Positions 12,063 through 25,217 are shown, counted from the first letter of the stretch. The stretch is 64,000 nt of DNA from Trema orientale (GCA_002914845.1 JXTC01000324.1:106765-170764); one strand, 5' to 3'. The notes: generated from the sequence alone by a model not told the origin. Translations and numbers: made by a program.

Positions 12063-14450
12063 TGTCACGACCGGAAATCCAAGGCCGTGACTTTTAGTAA
12101 TTTTGAGTTTAAATAAAGATAGATAAAGAATTTGCAAATATTCAAAGGAAAACAAGTACTTGGATTTTACATTCTAGTCCTTAGATCATTAGAACTTCTG
12201 TATAAAAAGGAGGTTCCTCTTTAGTTTAGTTTATCCAGGAAGAAACGTCATTTATGGTTTTAAGAAAACATAGTTAAGTCGTTTAAAAACTTGAGCTTAA
12301 ATAAAGATAAATTTGCAAATATTCAGAGGAAAACAAGTACTTGGATTTTACATTCTAGTCCTCAGATCATTAGAATTTCTATATAAAAAAGGAGGTCCCT
12401 CTTTAGTTTAGTTTATCTAGGAAGAAATATCATTTATGGTTTTAAGAAAACATAGTTAAGTCCTTTAAAAACTTAGTGTTGAATAAATGAATTCCGCAAA
12501 TCTTGAGTCCGAATGTCCAAAAATTAATCTACAAAGTTAGTCATGATTCCAAGTACTTAAAATTTTGAAAATATGCTCCTTAGGAATCATAGTGTCCTAT
12601 TTATATATCAAATCCTCAAATAGTAGTAAAGACATCTTCATATATTCACTTAATAGAAACAACAAACTTGACTAAATAGTTAGACATGAAGAAATAATAG
12701 GGCAAGGCATAGAGACCAATGGAAGAGGAATAGGACTACAAGTGTAAGCCAAGGGACTTGCCTAGCTATTGAGACAACTAGCTCGAATGAACAATCATCT
12801 GAAAGGGAGAAAAGTAGAGGGGTGAGCACGAAATCTTAATAGAGAAACCATTACCACATTTAAAAACTTTTTTAGTGATGGAGAATCCATGCAAAGTTAG
12901 TTTAATCCAAATCACATTTGCAAAATCATATATATACATATATATAACTATTTCCAAATCTGATAGTCATATATATATATATATGTATATATATGAAAAC
13001 ACGATATCCAAAAATAGTTCAGTCCATAAACATATGACACAAATCCACTCATACCTATGAGTTCACTATTTCTCATCAATGGAAACCAGGATGTTGGCAC
13101 TATATGTGTTATACAGCCTGCCTGACACCTAGCTTATACCTAGAGGGGACACCCATATGTCACCTACCAAACCTGAAGGGACAACTGCATTACCTGTGCC
13201 TGCCAAATGAGAAAGTAATCAAAAGAAAAATGTCGCACGGGTTCATGAACTCTACACTATCAGTGGGACCGTAGCGCCACAGTGTAAAACCCCATGATGC
13301 TAACCTGGTACTCATGTATAATCTTATGATATATATACTCTGAACTAATGTGTAGAAATAACTGTGCAATATTTTAATTTCAAATGATGTACTCTGGTTT
13401 TTAATAAAATGGTTAATTTAATTTTATAGAAAAATGGGCAACATAACAGCCCTATTTTTAACATATCCAAAAATAACTTGCACTTAAAAAAGTCCTAGAG
13501 CAATCCAATATATATCATATAATCCAATTCTATCACAGATATCTAAAACAGTTCTAAAATCATGTTTGTCATTATATGTAACATAAAGTAAGTTTCATTC
13601 AAAACGGTATAAAACAGAGGTAACTGAATCCCTACCTCACTAGAATAGTGATCTCACGCTATTGGAACCTCAAGGTGTTGTTGGACGGTTATTCGGAGGG
13701 TCAGGAACCAATTCTAAACCCTCAATCGTTCTCTTGGGAAAAATCAAATCCTTAACGGAGCTTCAAATCAATAAGCTGACCTCTCCATTGAATTCTTAGC
13801 TCCTAAAATAACTAAGTTAGATATATAATTCGTCCGATTCGGGTCCGGGCCAAAACCGAACCTATGGCATGTAAAACGAGAAAAAATCTAAGTCTTCTGA
13901 TATCGTTTTTTGTGTTGGTTACCAAACATAGTTAATATATATCAATCTTCACTATTTCACAAGTACATTCTAAAAATGACATTCAAAACAAGATCTAACG
14001 ATCGGATCAAAAAGTCAAATCTTGAATCTTAAAGCTTAAAATACTCATTAATTGTAACTTTTAATCCGAGCAAAATAGGGCCATGAAATATATACCTGGA
14101 GCTTCCATTGACGAGACAAATCTAACGAGCCTAAGAACACCCCTTGAAACGGCCGAAAAATGCGCCAGAAATTCAAAAACTCTAGCAGTCAAAAATGACG
14201 TTTTCTAGTGAATGACAGCTCCGATGACAGCGAAACTCTGGCTGGCAGATGTTGGTGGAACGGGGAGTTGACGCGGAGTTATGGTCATCGTCGTCGGAGG
14301 CCGAAAGCGCATCGGCAGCATTTGGTGGTTGCGATAGTGTTTGGTCAAACAGAGAGGAAGAGAGAAAGATGAAGTCCGAGGGAGCAGCGGGAGGGAGGGG
14401 AGGGGAGAGAGGAAGGGAGAAAAGAGAGAGTGTGAGTTGTTTTAAAAAAT
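12063..14450. repeat. LTR-like repeat, copy 2
   Basis: This is the same family and orientation as 7176-10010, starting tgtcacgaccggaaat. It shares the block at about 13120 (cctgacacct...gaaggga) and the gggtccgggccaaaaccg block at about 13848. The right part is purine-rich (gagagaggaagggag). The open frame 14249-14488 within it has only low-complexity E/G/R-rich sequence and is not called as a gene. No internal retrotransposon region accompanies it, so a solo LTR is the likely state. The right boundary is uncertain. Confidence 0.5.
12105..12480 (+). repeat. Tandem duplication of about 185 bp
   Basis: The block running from aaataaagat through tttgcaaatattca, aaacaagtacttggatttta, aggaggt(t/c)cctctttag and aagaaaacatagttaagtc occurs twice in direct orientation, starting near 12111 and near 12299. 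Few mismatches suggest a recent event within the LTR-like repeat. Confidence 0.75.
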
Positions 14451-14662
14451 ATCTGTGGGTCCTTAGTTATACTCACTATATACTATAGATTCCTTAGTTA
14501 TTCTCAATTAATTCTCAAATGCGTTTCAGTTTTTTCTTTCGTTCTCTCTCTCTATATACACACACACATTGATGCATATTCTTAATGCCGCAGCTCATAT
14601 CATGAAATGTACGGTTCTTTTTTTTTTTGACAAATAAATTATATTTTCATTAATAATTTTAA

Positions 14663-14834
14663 GGGCGCGTCTACAGTAGGGGCGTCCCTGCGTAGGGCCC
14701 TGTCTATACACCATTTGATAGGAATCTGTGTATAAACAGATTCCCCACAGATTCCCGTTATTCCCCATAGATTTCCATCAAACGGTGTATAAAGGGTGGC
14801 CCTACGTAGGGACGCCCCTACTGTAGCCTTCCCC
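14663..14834. mobile_element. 172-bp MITE with 9-bp TSD (Mutator-like), copy 1
   Basis: Inverted ends of about 50 bp start with gggcgcgtctacagtagggg on the left; the right end complements this with a few mismatches. The perfect 9-bp direct repeat taattttaa borders it at 14654-14662 and 14835-14843. A 9-bp duplication with long TIRs is typical of Mutator-like elements. It has no coding capacity. Two related copies lie at 38167-38357 and 38392-38562. Confidence 0.85.
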
Positions 14835-14843
14835 TAATTTTAA

Positions 14844-15542
14844 TATTACTATATTAATTTATTGATCAATAACTAATATTACTTTATTACTAAATAATTA
14901 AAATTACGGCTTCTTATATAGTTAGATTTCTTAAGAATTTGTGCCCCCCTACAAGATTCAAATTCTAAATCCGTCACTACTCCATTTATATTTCAATACA
15001 ACGTACATTGTAGAAAAGCAATCCAGGCCGATACGCTTTATATAAGAATAATGAACATATGCGTACGTATGCAGTGGTTATTGTCCACTAAAACATGCCA
15101 CACATGTGAATTAATGGGTCATGATGAACATTGTCATCAACTTATAGTACATACTAATTAGTGAGTTTAGTTTTATATATAATCCTACTTGAATAAATCC
15201 CAGTAGGAAAAAACTAAACATGGAAAAATGGTACATCACTACAAGCATCAACCAAAATGAATGAAAAAACTGACATGGAAAAATTACAGACGTATTCTAC
15301 GTGATTCCTACAATTTCTACGAATAAAGAATTTCAGGTAATAAACAATGTGAAATTTCAATTCTTTTCTGCAAAGATTAAAAAAATAAAATAAAATAAAA
15401 CACGATGTGTCATGGAAAGTGCGGATTAATTGAGTGGGAAAAAAAACCCCCAATATTATATTCATTCCAGCTAGTGCGTAGTATACATCAAACCACAAGA
15501 GTTGGTTCTATATTTTTATCTTCTTTTGGAAACAGAAAAAAG
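14844..15542. other. Intergenic stretch, no gene seen
   Basis: A+T-rich sequence without exon-like frames. Overlapping short open frames on both strands have no recognisable content. Confidence 0.4.
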
Positions 15543-15549
15543 TGTGTGC

Positions 15550-15600
<51 letters not shown>
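15543..15600. repeat. Compound (GT)n-(GA)n microsatellite
   Basis: A run of GT repeats, with one GC interruption, passes directly into a run of about 14 GA units. It is low-complexity sequence and likely length-polymorphic. Confidence 0.9.
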
Positions 15601-15602
<2 letters not shown>

Positions 15603-17687
15603 GTAGATAGTGCCGATGATATTTCCGTGTACTTAATTAATGGATGGATTAGCATCTAAAGTTCCCCTTTTACTAATTTACTTATAAGATTGGCATTGCT
15701 TTGTTAAAAATGCTTTAACGGATGTCGGTTTCTATTTAGAGGCTCCTTGCATCTACCCATTTCTTCTTTTATGCTTATCCCATCATCTATATATATGTGT
15801 ATATGTATATATCATGCATATAAGTCCATATAGTGCTGTATATCCAAAAGAAAATTAATGTCTCGAGAATGTGGCGTTGTTTTCATGGAGAATATGAAAC
15901 CACATTCAACTAATTAACAGTGATTCTTTAATAGTGCTTTCGTGACTCGAAACTAGGGGCACTAATCCAAGTTGCTTAATTAATAATCACACAAATCAAT
16001 ACAATAATGGCATTATTAATATTGGTCTGTACTCTACGAGTTGTTAATATAAGACAATCCTTTCCAATTACTACCTGTCTTACATTCTCATCTCTGTGTT
16101 CTCATTCTCTAATCCAAACAAATCCGTTCGGCTACTTCGTCACGCATTCACTATACTCATACCTTTTTTATATGTGTACTCCTACAGAATTTTGTTGACT
16201 GACAAATTTGTGAAACAGGACAGATAGCAAGACAACAAGAATTTAATCAACAATTTGCTAGCAATCCCAAGAATATTAGAGAAAAATTAGAGAGAAAAAC
16301 GATAACCACGATCTCGATCTTCTTAATTAAGTGTTTTTTCTTTTTTGTACTAGTCATTAGAAGAAGTATAATCGATAAAATAACTCCCAATTGGTATAAA
16401 AAAGTGGGAAAGGTGACCAAATTTTCACTATGACGACAAATATTTGGTATGTAAGTCACATGAATAAAGTTTGAAACGAAAATGTGTAACTTATCTTAAA
16501 AAGCATGAATTGACATCAGTTTTCAAAATACGTACTCTTCCTTTGTAGTGTGCAATCATCATCATCATAGACATATGTATTTTATCAATCATGATATGTA
16601 CTATAAAGCAATCGGGACACTTTGGCTCGCACGTTATACTACATAGGGACCTCATTTTGTCTGCCTAATATATTTTGGTATCATTTCTAAGTTCATGAAT
16701 GTACATATATATATATGGACTTTGTTTTGTCTGCCCGGCTTTTAAGATCCATGGCCTACGTATATTTAAGCTCAATTACCATTATAAAGCAATAATCATA
16801 TTGTTGATTTTGAACATGATGATGCTTAATTTCTAAAGGATTCATATAAATTTCAAAAAAAATGAAAAGAAAAGAAAAATGATGACTCTGCCTAACTCGC
16901 GACAATGGTTCTCTTTTTGCTCCTAAAGAACCATCACACCTTTATAATTTTATCAAGAACGCTACCTTAAAGTGAATAACTGTCATTAACACTGTGTTCT
17001 TGTGCTGAACGTTATCTTTAGTATGATTTGGCTGGTTATAATACGTTGTAATCTACTAGATATACTAACCATTACGTGGTATTAGTATATTCTATATTTA
17101 TGATCAATTAATAAATGCGCTTTAAAATTTATTATCACGCCCATAATTTAATTAACTAGTGGTTTGAGAAGTAGATAGCAATAATTTTAATTATAACTTG
17201 GAGGCTTGTGTGGTAAGGAACACTTACAAGTCTGAATGAAATTTGAATCATATATAGTATATCGGAAGATTCAAACAAGGGGAAAAAAATCATATCATGA
17301 TGTATAGTATCAAAACCAATCAGACAATATAACACGCTCAAATCGAGAAATCCGAAGTATAAACACTTTATAGAGAAATTAGAAAACTAAATTTTAAAAG
17401 TAAAAAACATTTTAGTGGACTAACAAGCGTCAAGCATGGTCAAGTTTATGCACTTGTGTTAACTACATATGGTAGTCTTTTTATGCCTTAATAATTACAT
17501 CATTGTTATTTATCACCCTAATATACTTATTGAGTTGATGCACCTGTGCGTGTACGTATATAAAATAAAACATGAGGAAAGGAAGGAGCAAAACCGGGCC
17601 AGCTCAGTGATTGCGTTATTAAAAAAGCTATAGGGACCCACCTAACAAGTCGTGTTCGCCACTAACCTATGTAGATAAGTACGTATG
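15601..17687. other. Upstream flank of the LOR8-like gene, no gene seen
   Basis: This A+T-rich intergenic sequence holds short TA-rich runs (for example 15789-15812 and 16706-16718). I saw no coding region, no paired terminal repeats and no clear transposon. Confidence 0.4.
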
Positions 17688-17702
17688 CCTATTTATATAT
17701 AC
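17688..17702 (+). promoter_or_regulatory. TATA-box candidate of the LOR8-like gene
   Basis: The motif cctatttatatatac lies about 240 bases before the start codon and is followed by a pyrimidine-rich leader (ctctctcctt, cttcttcttc). A second TATA-like word (actatatag) sits near 17764. Either could serve; the sequence alone does not decide. Confidence 0.3.
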
Positions 17703-17942
17703 ATGTACCCCTATAGACAAAGCACACTCTTAACCTCCGCGTTGATTAACTCCTCTCTCCTTTACTATATAGTCAGATTTAAACTTATAAAGTTCGAGGT
17801 ACGGCACGTTTCATTGCCCCAAACTTGCACCTGCCAACTCTTGTTATTCGGAATCAAAATCATCCTTAAGAAAGAACTCATTTCCTTCTTCTTCATATTT
17901 GAATAATTTGTTCTCTTTTTTTCGCTCGTCTAGAGAAGAATC

Positions 17943-19010
17943 ATGTCGAAAGTACACCCAGCCGCCGAGAATAAATGCCAAACTTTGTTACTGAAAAATC
18001 ATGATAATCATAATCATCTTGCTCATGAACGGCCTTCTGTGCTCACTGTATGGAAGAGATCGAGTATGAGTTTCCAAGGTACCGACGGTTTCACTGTGTT
18101 TGACAACCATGGGAGATTGGCTTTCCGAGTTGACAACTATTCAAGGAAAAACTCTTATGTTAAAGGAGGCCTCGTTCTCATGGACGGAGCTGGCAAACCA
18201 TTGCTTACTCTCAAACCTCAGGTAATAATAATTATTAATATCTTCACTCTTGTACGTATTTGAATCTGATAATATATAAGTACTGATACGAGTTGGTAAA
18301 ACTAGCTATAGATTATATTAGCATATTAATTTCTAATGCTGGGAACTTATGTACTATATGACAATGACATAATAGGAGGTAACTCTCTTGTTTAGTATGA
18401 AATTGTTCTTCAGAAACAAGAGTACGTTATTACGCGAATTATTTTCCAGTTTTCACTAGTGCTAACTGAAAAACCTTCATGTTAGCTAGGAATAGTAATA
18501 ACTCGCTCCTTGAAACTTGGAAGTGTAACATGATTTAATTGATCTTACTAGAAATATAAACCTATATATGTATGTTTTTTGTTTGATCAGGTATTTAGCA
18601 TTCAATACCAGTGGAATGCATACAGAGGATCAGAAGAAGGAAACACAAGCAGTCAAAGATCAACAAAAGTCTTCTCAATGAGAAGCAAGCCACTGCTTTT
18701 CAAAAACACCGACAAAAATGCCGAGGCCGAAGTGTTCTTCGAAAGGGCTAATGGTCAGAAGGTCACCGATCCAAAACCCGATTTCAGAATCGAGGGCTGT
18801 TTCTGGAGGCGGAACTGCAAGATCAGGAACAGAAATGGAGAGGTAGTGGCCAACATAGCCAGGAAGAAAGTAAACGACAGAGTCTTGCTTGGCGACGACG
18901 TTTTCAGCCTTGTCGTTCAACCAGGATTTGATGCTCAGCTAATTATGTCGTTTGTAATTATATTGGATCGTATTTGTGGGAAGCCCTATGCCCCAGTTTT
19001 GTGTTCTTAA
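17943..19010 (+). CDS. LURP-one-related (LOR) protein, LOR8-like
   Basis: Two exons, 17943-18221 and 18591-19010, join in phase 0 across a GT-AG intron and give 232 aa, a usual length for the family. The protein has the LOR / Tubby-C2 pattern: LTVWKRSSMSFQGTDGFTVF, then VDNYSRK, LMDGAGKPLLTLKPQ at the exon end, VFSIQYQWNAYRG at the start of exon 2, and a C-terminal GDDVFSLVVQPGFDAQLIMS that leads into the hydrophobic helix of the fold. LOR proteins are small plant proteins related to the Tubby beta-barrel. LURP1 acts in defence to downy mildew, but most members, LOR8 included, have no defined biochemical role. The start was chosen because it is the first ATG and stops lie upstream. The LOR8 assignment rests partly on the neighbouring PECT1 and FOLD1-like genes. 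Confidence 0.88.
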
Positions 19011-20506
19011 TTATATCTCATATACTTGTTATTATTATTGTTATTAGTACTAAAGATAAAGAAGCCACCCACTAAACATGTTACATACTCATTTCATTCA
19101 CACTTTTCCTCCACTCACGGGAGATGGCTGAGCAGGGTGGGCCAGTGCTCTTTGATCGGTTTGACTTGTATATTTAAATAATGAATGAGTTGTTCTAAAG
19201 TTTTTTTATCTTTTTTTTTTTTTTCCATCTTTCATTCTCCATCACTCAATTTCCCTCCTCCCCATTTTTAAAGTTATATTATTACCTAACTAAAGCGAGT
19301 AAAGTATATGGCAAACAAACACTTCATTCTGTACCATTAAAGGACATAGCACAGGGTAATATTGTGAAATAATATATTAAAAATTGTGGAATTGACAGAT
19401 GACAAAGAAAATAATAATGAGAATCTGAATGATAATATCCCATTATCATGTTTACAAAGAATCAGGGTAAAGTAACTATACATTTTCCTATTGGGATATG
19501 TACTTTAGTAGTTGAGAGCATGAATCAGTATAGAATTCATATCTTCTGTCCAATGTTAATGTTCCAAATCTTATTCAACTAAGATAAAATATATCCTGTC
19601 TTAAATGGAGTAATTTATGCCCGGGATGCAGATAAATAATTTCATTTCTTTCGAAAGTAGGAGATTACTAATCACATACTCTATTGATGAGGCCACCACT
19701 GTTAAAAGAATTTTTAATCAATTTAAATAATTAAATTAGAAATTTTCATATTTGAATAAGTTAGTGTTTTGAAATTATTTCGCAATAATATTCTTAAATT
19801 TATCACAAAGGAAAAAGAAATTTCACGCTAAACTCAAGTTAGTAGTCCCAAAGTACATGGTAAGCAGGCATCTTCGAGTCTTGTCGTGTGGGTGTTTCTT
19901 CTTCTAGTAGAGCTAAATGCAAGCTTATTGAGTTGAAACCAGCTTCCAAGAATGAGAGGTCTACTGGGGAAGGGGATGATGCTGTTATGACAGAGTTATC
20001 AGTGAGTTCTGCATAATGAGTTGCATTTGTTAGGAACATGCAAAGCTTGGGGAACATAGTTTCAACAGTACAAGATACCATGCATAGAGCTTTTTCGGGT
20101 CAAGTTTTCTCTCTAATTACTAGCGTAATAACCCACTTCGCCGCCACTTAAAAACTAACTTATTTTATTTCAGAAAATCCCATGCAATCTAGCCATATGT
20201 ATATTGCACAACTACAATTTGGTCAACTCACTAGTTTATCTTCTCCTTCTCCTTACCTACAATATGACAGTACTTGATAAGCTACAAAGCTTAGTAAAGC
20301 AATAAAATAGACATAACTAAAAGATAATCCATATTCAATACTTAACACCTAATCCAATTGCAGGAGTCTCAAAACAGGCTAAGTCCTCAGCCAAATAATT
20401 TGCACAGCAAAAAAATATCCCTAGCACAAAGTACAATTCATAGGGTACAGTAACTCAGTAAAAACAGTACATAAATAAAATACACATATTGTCAGCTTGG
20501 CTCACT
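19011..20506. other. Downstream flank of the LOR8-like gene
   Basis: The start should hold the 3' UTR. The rest is A+T-rich with no exon-like sequence. From roughly 20.1 kb on it may already be part of the long LTR of the minus-strand gypsy element described below. Confidence 0.35.
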
Positions 20507-20700
20507 TATAGTTTTATGACCCGTTACTTTAGCATCATACTCTAACCATAATAATGACCCAGTAACTTCGATATCATATTTGAACTATAATGACAACCCA
20601 GTAACTTCAGCATCATATTCAACTCATAGTAACGACTCAAAAACTTCGGTGTTGTATTCGGATCTTAGTAATGACCCAGTAACTTCGGCATATTACTATA
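20507..20700. repeat. Degenerate tandem repeat, about 36-40 bp period
   Basis: Units containing atgacccagtaacttc followed by g(g/a)tatcatattc and a variable part repeat about five times, for example near 20517, 20554, 20590, 20629 and 20669. Divergence between units rules out recent amplification. Such arrays occur inside long LTRs of plant gypsy elements, which fits the adjacent LTR, but no coding content is present. Confidence 0.65.
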
Positions 20701-22329
20701 CACATAATTACAATTTAATACTTCAACACCACTCACTACAACTTTCTACGGGCAATATTCAACGTGTATGCTTGTGAATTTATGCATAAGTATTCATACA
20801 TATCAAGGCATAGTCGTCATCATAATCAAGTAGTGATAATAATCAACAATGAAATATTGTAGACAAATAACTATACTTACAGTACTTAGTGTTCAACATT
20901 GGTATTCACTTTCTCTTCTAGAGCGAGCTCTTTTACCCAATTTTTATTGTATACTAAATACAGTACCAAGTATTAATTTCAGAAAAGCAACTAAGCTTAT
21001 CTCAATCTATAGTTTAATAAGAGGTGATTGGCGAAACTCAGGCATTTAGGTAAGTTGCATACTATACCCTAAGCTTAATTCAAACTTTAACCTCTTTTAT
21101 TTAGAGTTAGGGGAGGAGGAGAAAGGGGGGAGGGTTTCACTTTCTTAGTTTCAAACATATGATTGAATTAGAACTGTTGGAGTCTTAATAAAAGATTGAA
21201 ACCTTATTCCAAAATCAAATACCAACATAGTTTCTACCTCGCTAGAAGTTATGGAAAATACTTAATTTATTAATTCATTTATAATAAATTTACTTTGGTT
21301 TATTTAATAGGTTATTTGAAATAATTCCAAATGAAAATTATAGAAAGAAACCAATTAAGGTTTTAAAACTCAGAGTTAAATTAATCACGAATTCCAAAGT
21401 CACATTTTAGTCAAAGATAAGCATTTTTCAATTTGTATCCCAATTTTGTTATGTTTGTATCCTTTTAATTACAAAAGTTATTTGGCTGAGTCTTATCACG
21501 TAGGAAATCTTCTCAATCTACTATTTTAAAAAATATCATTGGATTTAGTTTTCATGAAAACGTATAGTTATTTACAAAATTACCAAACTATCCTTTAACC
21601 TTCTGGGCAGATTCAGTTCCAATATTTCAAAAATCACAACTCACTCAATATTTATCACAAAAATATGTATGAATCCAACTATTAAAGCTTAATGAGTCCA
21701 TTATAACATATCCAAAAATCAGAGACAAGTTCAAAGTGTAATGTACAAAAAGGTACAAAAAGACAAGGAAGAGTAACAGAGGTTCAATAAAAAATTCGAA
21801 CAGGTAGAGAGACCTTTAGGCAAATACTTCCACACCACTGTAGTTATAAAATTCTAAATTGAGTGATTCTTGATTCTAATATCATCTACACTCAAAAATA
21901 CACGGTTTAACCTCTGGAAACACTTTATTTTCGAAAGTAAGGAGTATGCATGAGCCTTTGGAACCTATGCATACAATCTGCACGGTAGAAAAACCCAATT
22001 AAACTTACTACATTAGCACCTTAGGTTCATTTTTGTACTAAAATCACCATAGAATCAATATGCAACTAGCTCTTAGTTATCTACCATCTGTAAACATTAA
22101 AAACTTAAGCTTAAATACAATTATTATAGCTCACACTCTAACTTCCAGATTGCTCAACAAAACTACTACACTGAAATCCATAAGCTTAAGGCTAGCTAGA
22201 ACTTTACCTTGAATAATTTCTTCTTGTCCACCCTTAACCCCCAATGTCACAGCACCAAAACTTCCTCACAATCACTTTAGAAGCTCAAGAGAAGGAATAT
22301 AGAACTTATGAGTACATAATATTTTGAAT

Positions 22330-23332
22330 GGACTAAAGAAAACTATGAAGAGTTTACAACACTTTCCTTTGTAAATGTTGATGTATCTAGAAATTTTGGC
22401 ATCCTCTACTTTCCTCTTCGATTCCACTAAAAGATTATTAGCTTAGTTGTGTGTAGATAGGCTTCTATATGAGGATATTTGAGAGAGATAAGAGCTGAGT
22501 TTTCAGATTAGAAACAAGGAATAAGAGCCAAAGTTGATGGCCTTAGAAAACGTAGAGAGGAAATAGAGTAACTAAGAGAGAATGAGTGACAGCCAAAGTA
22601 AGTTTAAGTTGAAGTATTTAACCAATTCCCTTTGTAATCATCTGAATGAAAAGAAACAAAAGGCAAGAGGATAAGCTAAGTGGCGTTAGAGAGAGGGAAA
22701 GAAAAGTGTGTAGTGTTTTCTAAAGATTCTACTTTCAAACACTAGTTAAGTGTGTCTCCAGTATGTCCCCAACTACAACTTAATAGTTTATACTTAATTC
22801 TAGTTAATCTATGCTTAATTAACTCCATATTTCAACTATACAAAATCTTAAACTAATCACCAAATTAGCTTAGTCAAAGCTTGGTCATCATAGTTCTAAT
22901 AATTCCTTAAATGCCATGTATATTCTACTACTCCAAAGGACCAATAAGAGATCACCAACGCAATACTAAGAACTCTTTGATATTTGATTCTAGGTCTTTA
23001 TACTCAATTTGTCTCATATTTTTAGCCACAAAACTAATTACTCAAAAGTCCTCTAAATTTTCTTAAATTGCACTTTTTGCTCGAAATTCTAAAAGTTATC
23101 GAAATCAACCCTTGTAAATCCTTTAAAATCTTTACTTCCAAAGCAAAGCTAAGTTTATGAAATTAAAACTCGTGAATAAATATTTAAATCCAAGACTCAT
23201 GTATTTCAATAAAATTTATATTTTTGCCATCTTCAGTTAGATACTACTTTGTCACACAAAACACTAAATAAATTCCACTCTCATGGAACTTTATCGTTTC
23301 AAAAGACTTCCGGAAAAGATCAGGTTGTAACA
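22330..23332 (-). mobile_element. LTR of a Ty3/gypsy chromovirus, minus orientation
   Basis: Read on the minus strand from 23332 it begins tgttacaacctgatctttt and matches, base for base over long stretches, the plus-oriented copy at 25421-26441 (shared words include aaaggatttacaagggttga and catggcatttaaggaattat). It lies just beyond the C-terminal end of the minus-strand polyprotein, so it is that element's 3' LTR. The LTR may run much further left, toward 20.1 kb, since related gypsy clades have LTRs of several kb. I mark only the part with a matching copy in the window. Confidence 0.8.
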
Positions 23333-23369
23333 ATCCCTATAATTTATAAGAGTTTCATCCACGAAACTT

Positions 23370-25150
23370 GAAATAACTCTGGATATGACTTATGCGTCTC
23401 TTCCTTGGTCTCTCATATGGCTTCTTCCATAGCATGATTATGCCATAGTACTTTCACTATTAGTACCATTTTGTTGCGTATAACTTTCTCTTTTCAATCG
23501 AGGATCTCCTCGTAGGTTAACTTCGGATCTAGCTCTTAAGATTCATCACTTAAAACAAGAGAAGTATCGTGCAAGTACTTCTTCAGCATTGATATATGAA
23601 ATACATCGTGAAGCCTTGACAATGCTTGTGGTAAAGCTAATCGATAACCAACCTCACTGATTCTTTCAATTATCTCGAAAGATCCTATATACCTTGGACT
23701 CGGTTTTCTTTTCTTACTAAATCTCATCATTCTAGCGGTCTCGTCGATTTTTAGCTTACTTTTACTATCAGTCCATTGAAGTTTATAACATTTTCTTTAT
23801 AATCTCATTCTTCTCTAAGACTTTGTCTACTTCCTCAGGAAGCAAAAATTTTATCTTGTTGGCCTCATGCCAGTGAATCGGTGAAATCAGTGTTCGCCAT
23901 TTCCTTCCATAAAGTGCTTCGTAAGTGGACATTTTGATGGCTATATAGTAGTTGTTACTGTTCACAAATTTCATCAATGTTAATTTATCTGCAAAAGACC
24001 AAGAAAAATTTAAAACACAAGTTATTAGCATATCTTTAAGGGTTTGTATAGTCTGCTCACTCTGCTATCAGTTTATCGATGTGCAGCGGTACTCATTTTT
24101 AGTCGTATACCCAAACCTTCCTGTAACCCTCTCTAGAAAGCACATGTAAAAAAAGCTCATCTCGATCAGACACAATTGAGACTGGTACATTGTGTTGTCT
24201 TACAACCTATTTCAAGCAGAGCTTGGCTAACTTTTTCATATGATGAATTTTTGACGGATTCTTGATGATCTTGATGGATTCTTGATGAATTCTTGACATT
24301 GGCGGCGATCTTGACGGGTTCTTGATGAATTCTTGACGGATTTTTGACAATTTTGATGAATTATTGACGGATTCTTGATAGATTCTTGATATCAGTGGTA
24401 GTCTTGACAGATTCTTGAATGGGCTAACTTAGTCATCCGATCCACAATTACTCAGATAGAATCGTATCCTTTAGATAATTTGGGTAAGCCTGCCACAAAG
24501 TCCATCATAATTTCTTCCCACTTCCATTGTGGAATCTTCAATGGTTATACTATGCCACCTGACTTCTGATGCTTATCCTTTACTAGTTGACAAGTCAGGC
24601 ATTTAGCCACATAGTTCACTACATCTTTCTTCATTTTTGGCCACCAAAAGTGACTCTTTAAGTATGTATATATCTTCGTGGTACCAGGATACATTGTATA
24701 CGGAGTGTCATTGGCTTCATACATAATCTATTTCTTGATTTCATCATTATTCGGTACACAGATATGCACACCTTTATAAACTAAAACTCCATCTTCAGAT
24801 ATTAAGAATTTTGGTCGCTTATCCTTTATCACTTCATACTTCAACTCTTCGATTAGCAGATCAAGTGGTTGGCTTTCCCTAATTATTTCTATAATAGTCA
24901 GAGGCATAGACAAAGCTGAAAATTTTTCTACTATTACCTTCATCTTTAAACTGCATATACTTTTCGTAGTTTTCGAGGTATCTGTTCTACAGAAATTGCG
25001 TAAAAAGTAGCTTTTCAACTCAAAGCATCTGCTACTTTATTTGCCTTACTATGATGATAACGGAAATCACAGTTATAATCATGTACTAACTCCAACCATC
25101 TTTATTATCGCATGTATGTTTAATTCCTTTTATGAGAAGATGTACTTCAA
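23370..25150 (-). pseudogene. Ty3/gypsy chromovirus polyprotein remnant: RNase H end, integrase, chromodomain
   Basis: Minus-strand frames run in the normal order. The RNase H end is at 25150-25020 (LVHDYNCDFRYHHSKANKVA-like). The linker at about 24880-24735 contains LISEDGVLVYKGVHICVPNN. The integrase zinc finger at about 24720-24570 has YTYLKSHFWWPKMKKDV and a C-x2-C pair in AKCLTCQLVKD. The catalytic core begins at MMDFVAGLPKLSKGYDS, the second catalytic region reads VPVSIVSDRDE (about 24190), and the GPY and chromodomain-like part is at 23730-23370 (SPRYIGSFEIIERISEVGYR, LSRLHDVFHISMLKKYLHD). Stops and frameshifts are frequent and a minisatellite splits the core at 24236-24420. The gag, protease and most reverse-transcriptase parts are missing. 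It is a dead retrotransposon. Confidence 0.85.
24236..24420. repeat. Minisatellite inside the gypsy integrase core
   Basis: About a dozen imperfect units of 11-15 bases, built on gattcttgac / gattcttgat / gaattcttga, fill 24236-24420. The flanks are integrase sequence: the MTKLAHS side at 24421 onward and the KLAKL side just below 24236. The array replaces the short F-I-P-V-K-T-T linker that normally sits there. The units resemble part of that linker coding, so local expansion is a plausible origin. Confidence 0.7.
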
Positions 25151-25217
25151 GTTCTTGTAGTCAGTGTATATATATCATAGTGCACGATGTACAGATAATG
25201 CCTCGAAATTTTCAACG

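Noticed and set aside
14249..14488. Open frame with Glu/Gly/Arg-rich sequence
   Set aside because: It is a frame in the purine-rich end of an LTR-like repeat and lacks any family motif.
20507..20700. Possible CRISPR-like array
   Set aside because: Units are imperfect, contiguous and not separated by unique spacers of constant length. It is plant DNA with retrotransposon neighbours, so it is a minisatellite.
24236..24420. Possible regulatory or CRISPR-type repeat cluster
   Set aside because: The units are short, degenerate and lie in a dead integrase frame; there are no spacers or associated genes.
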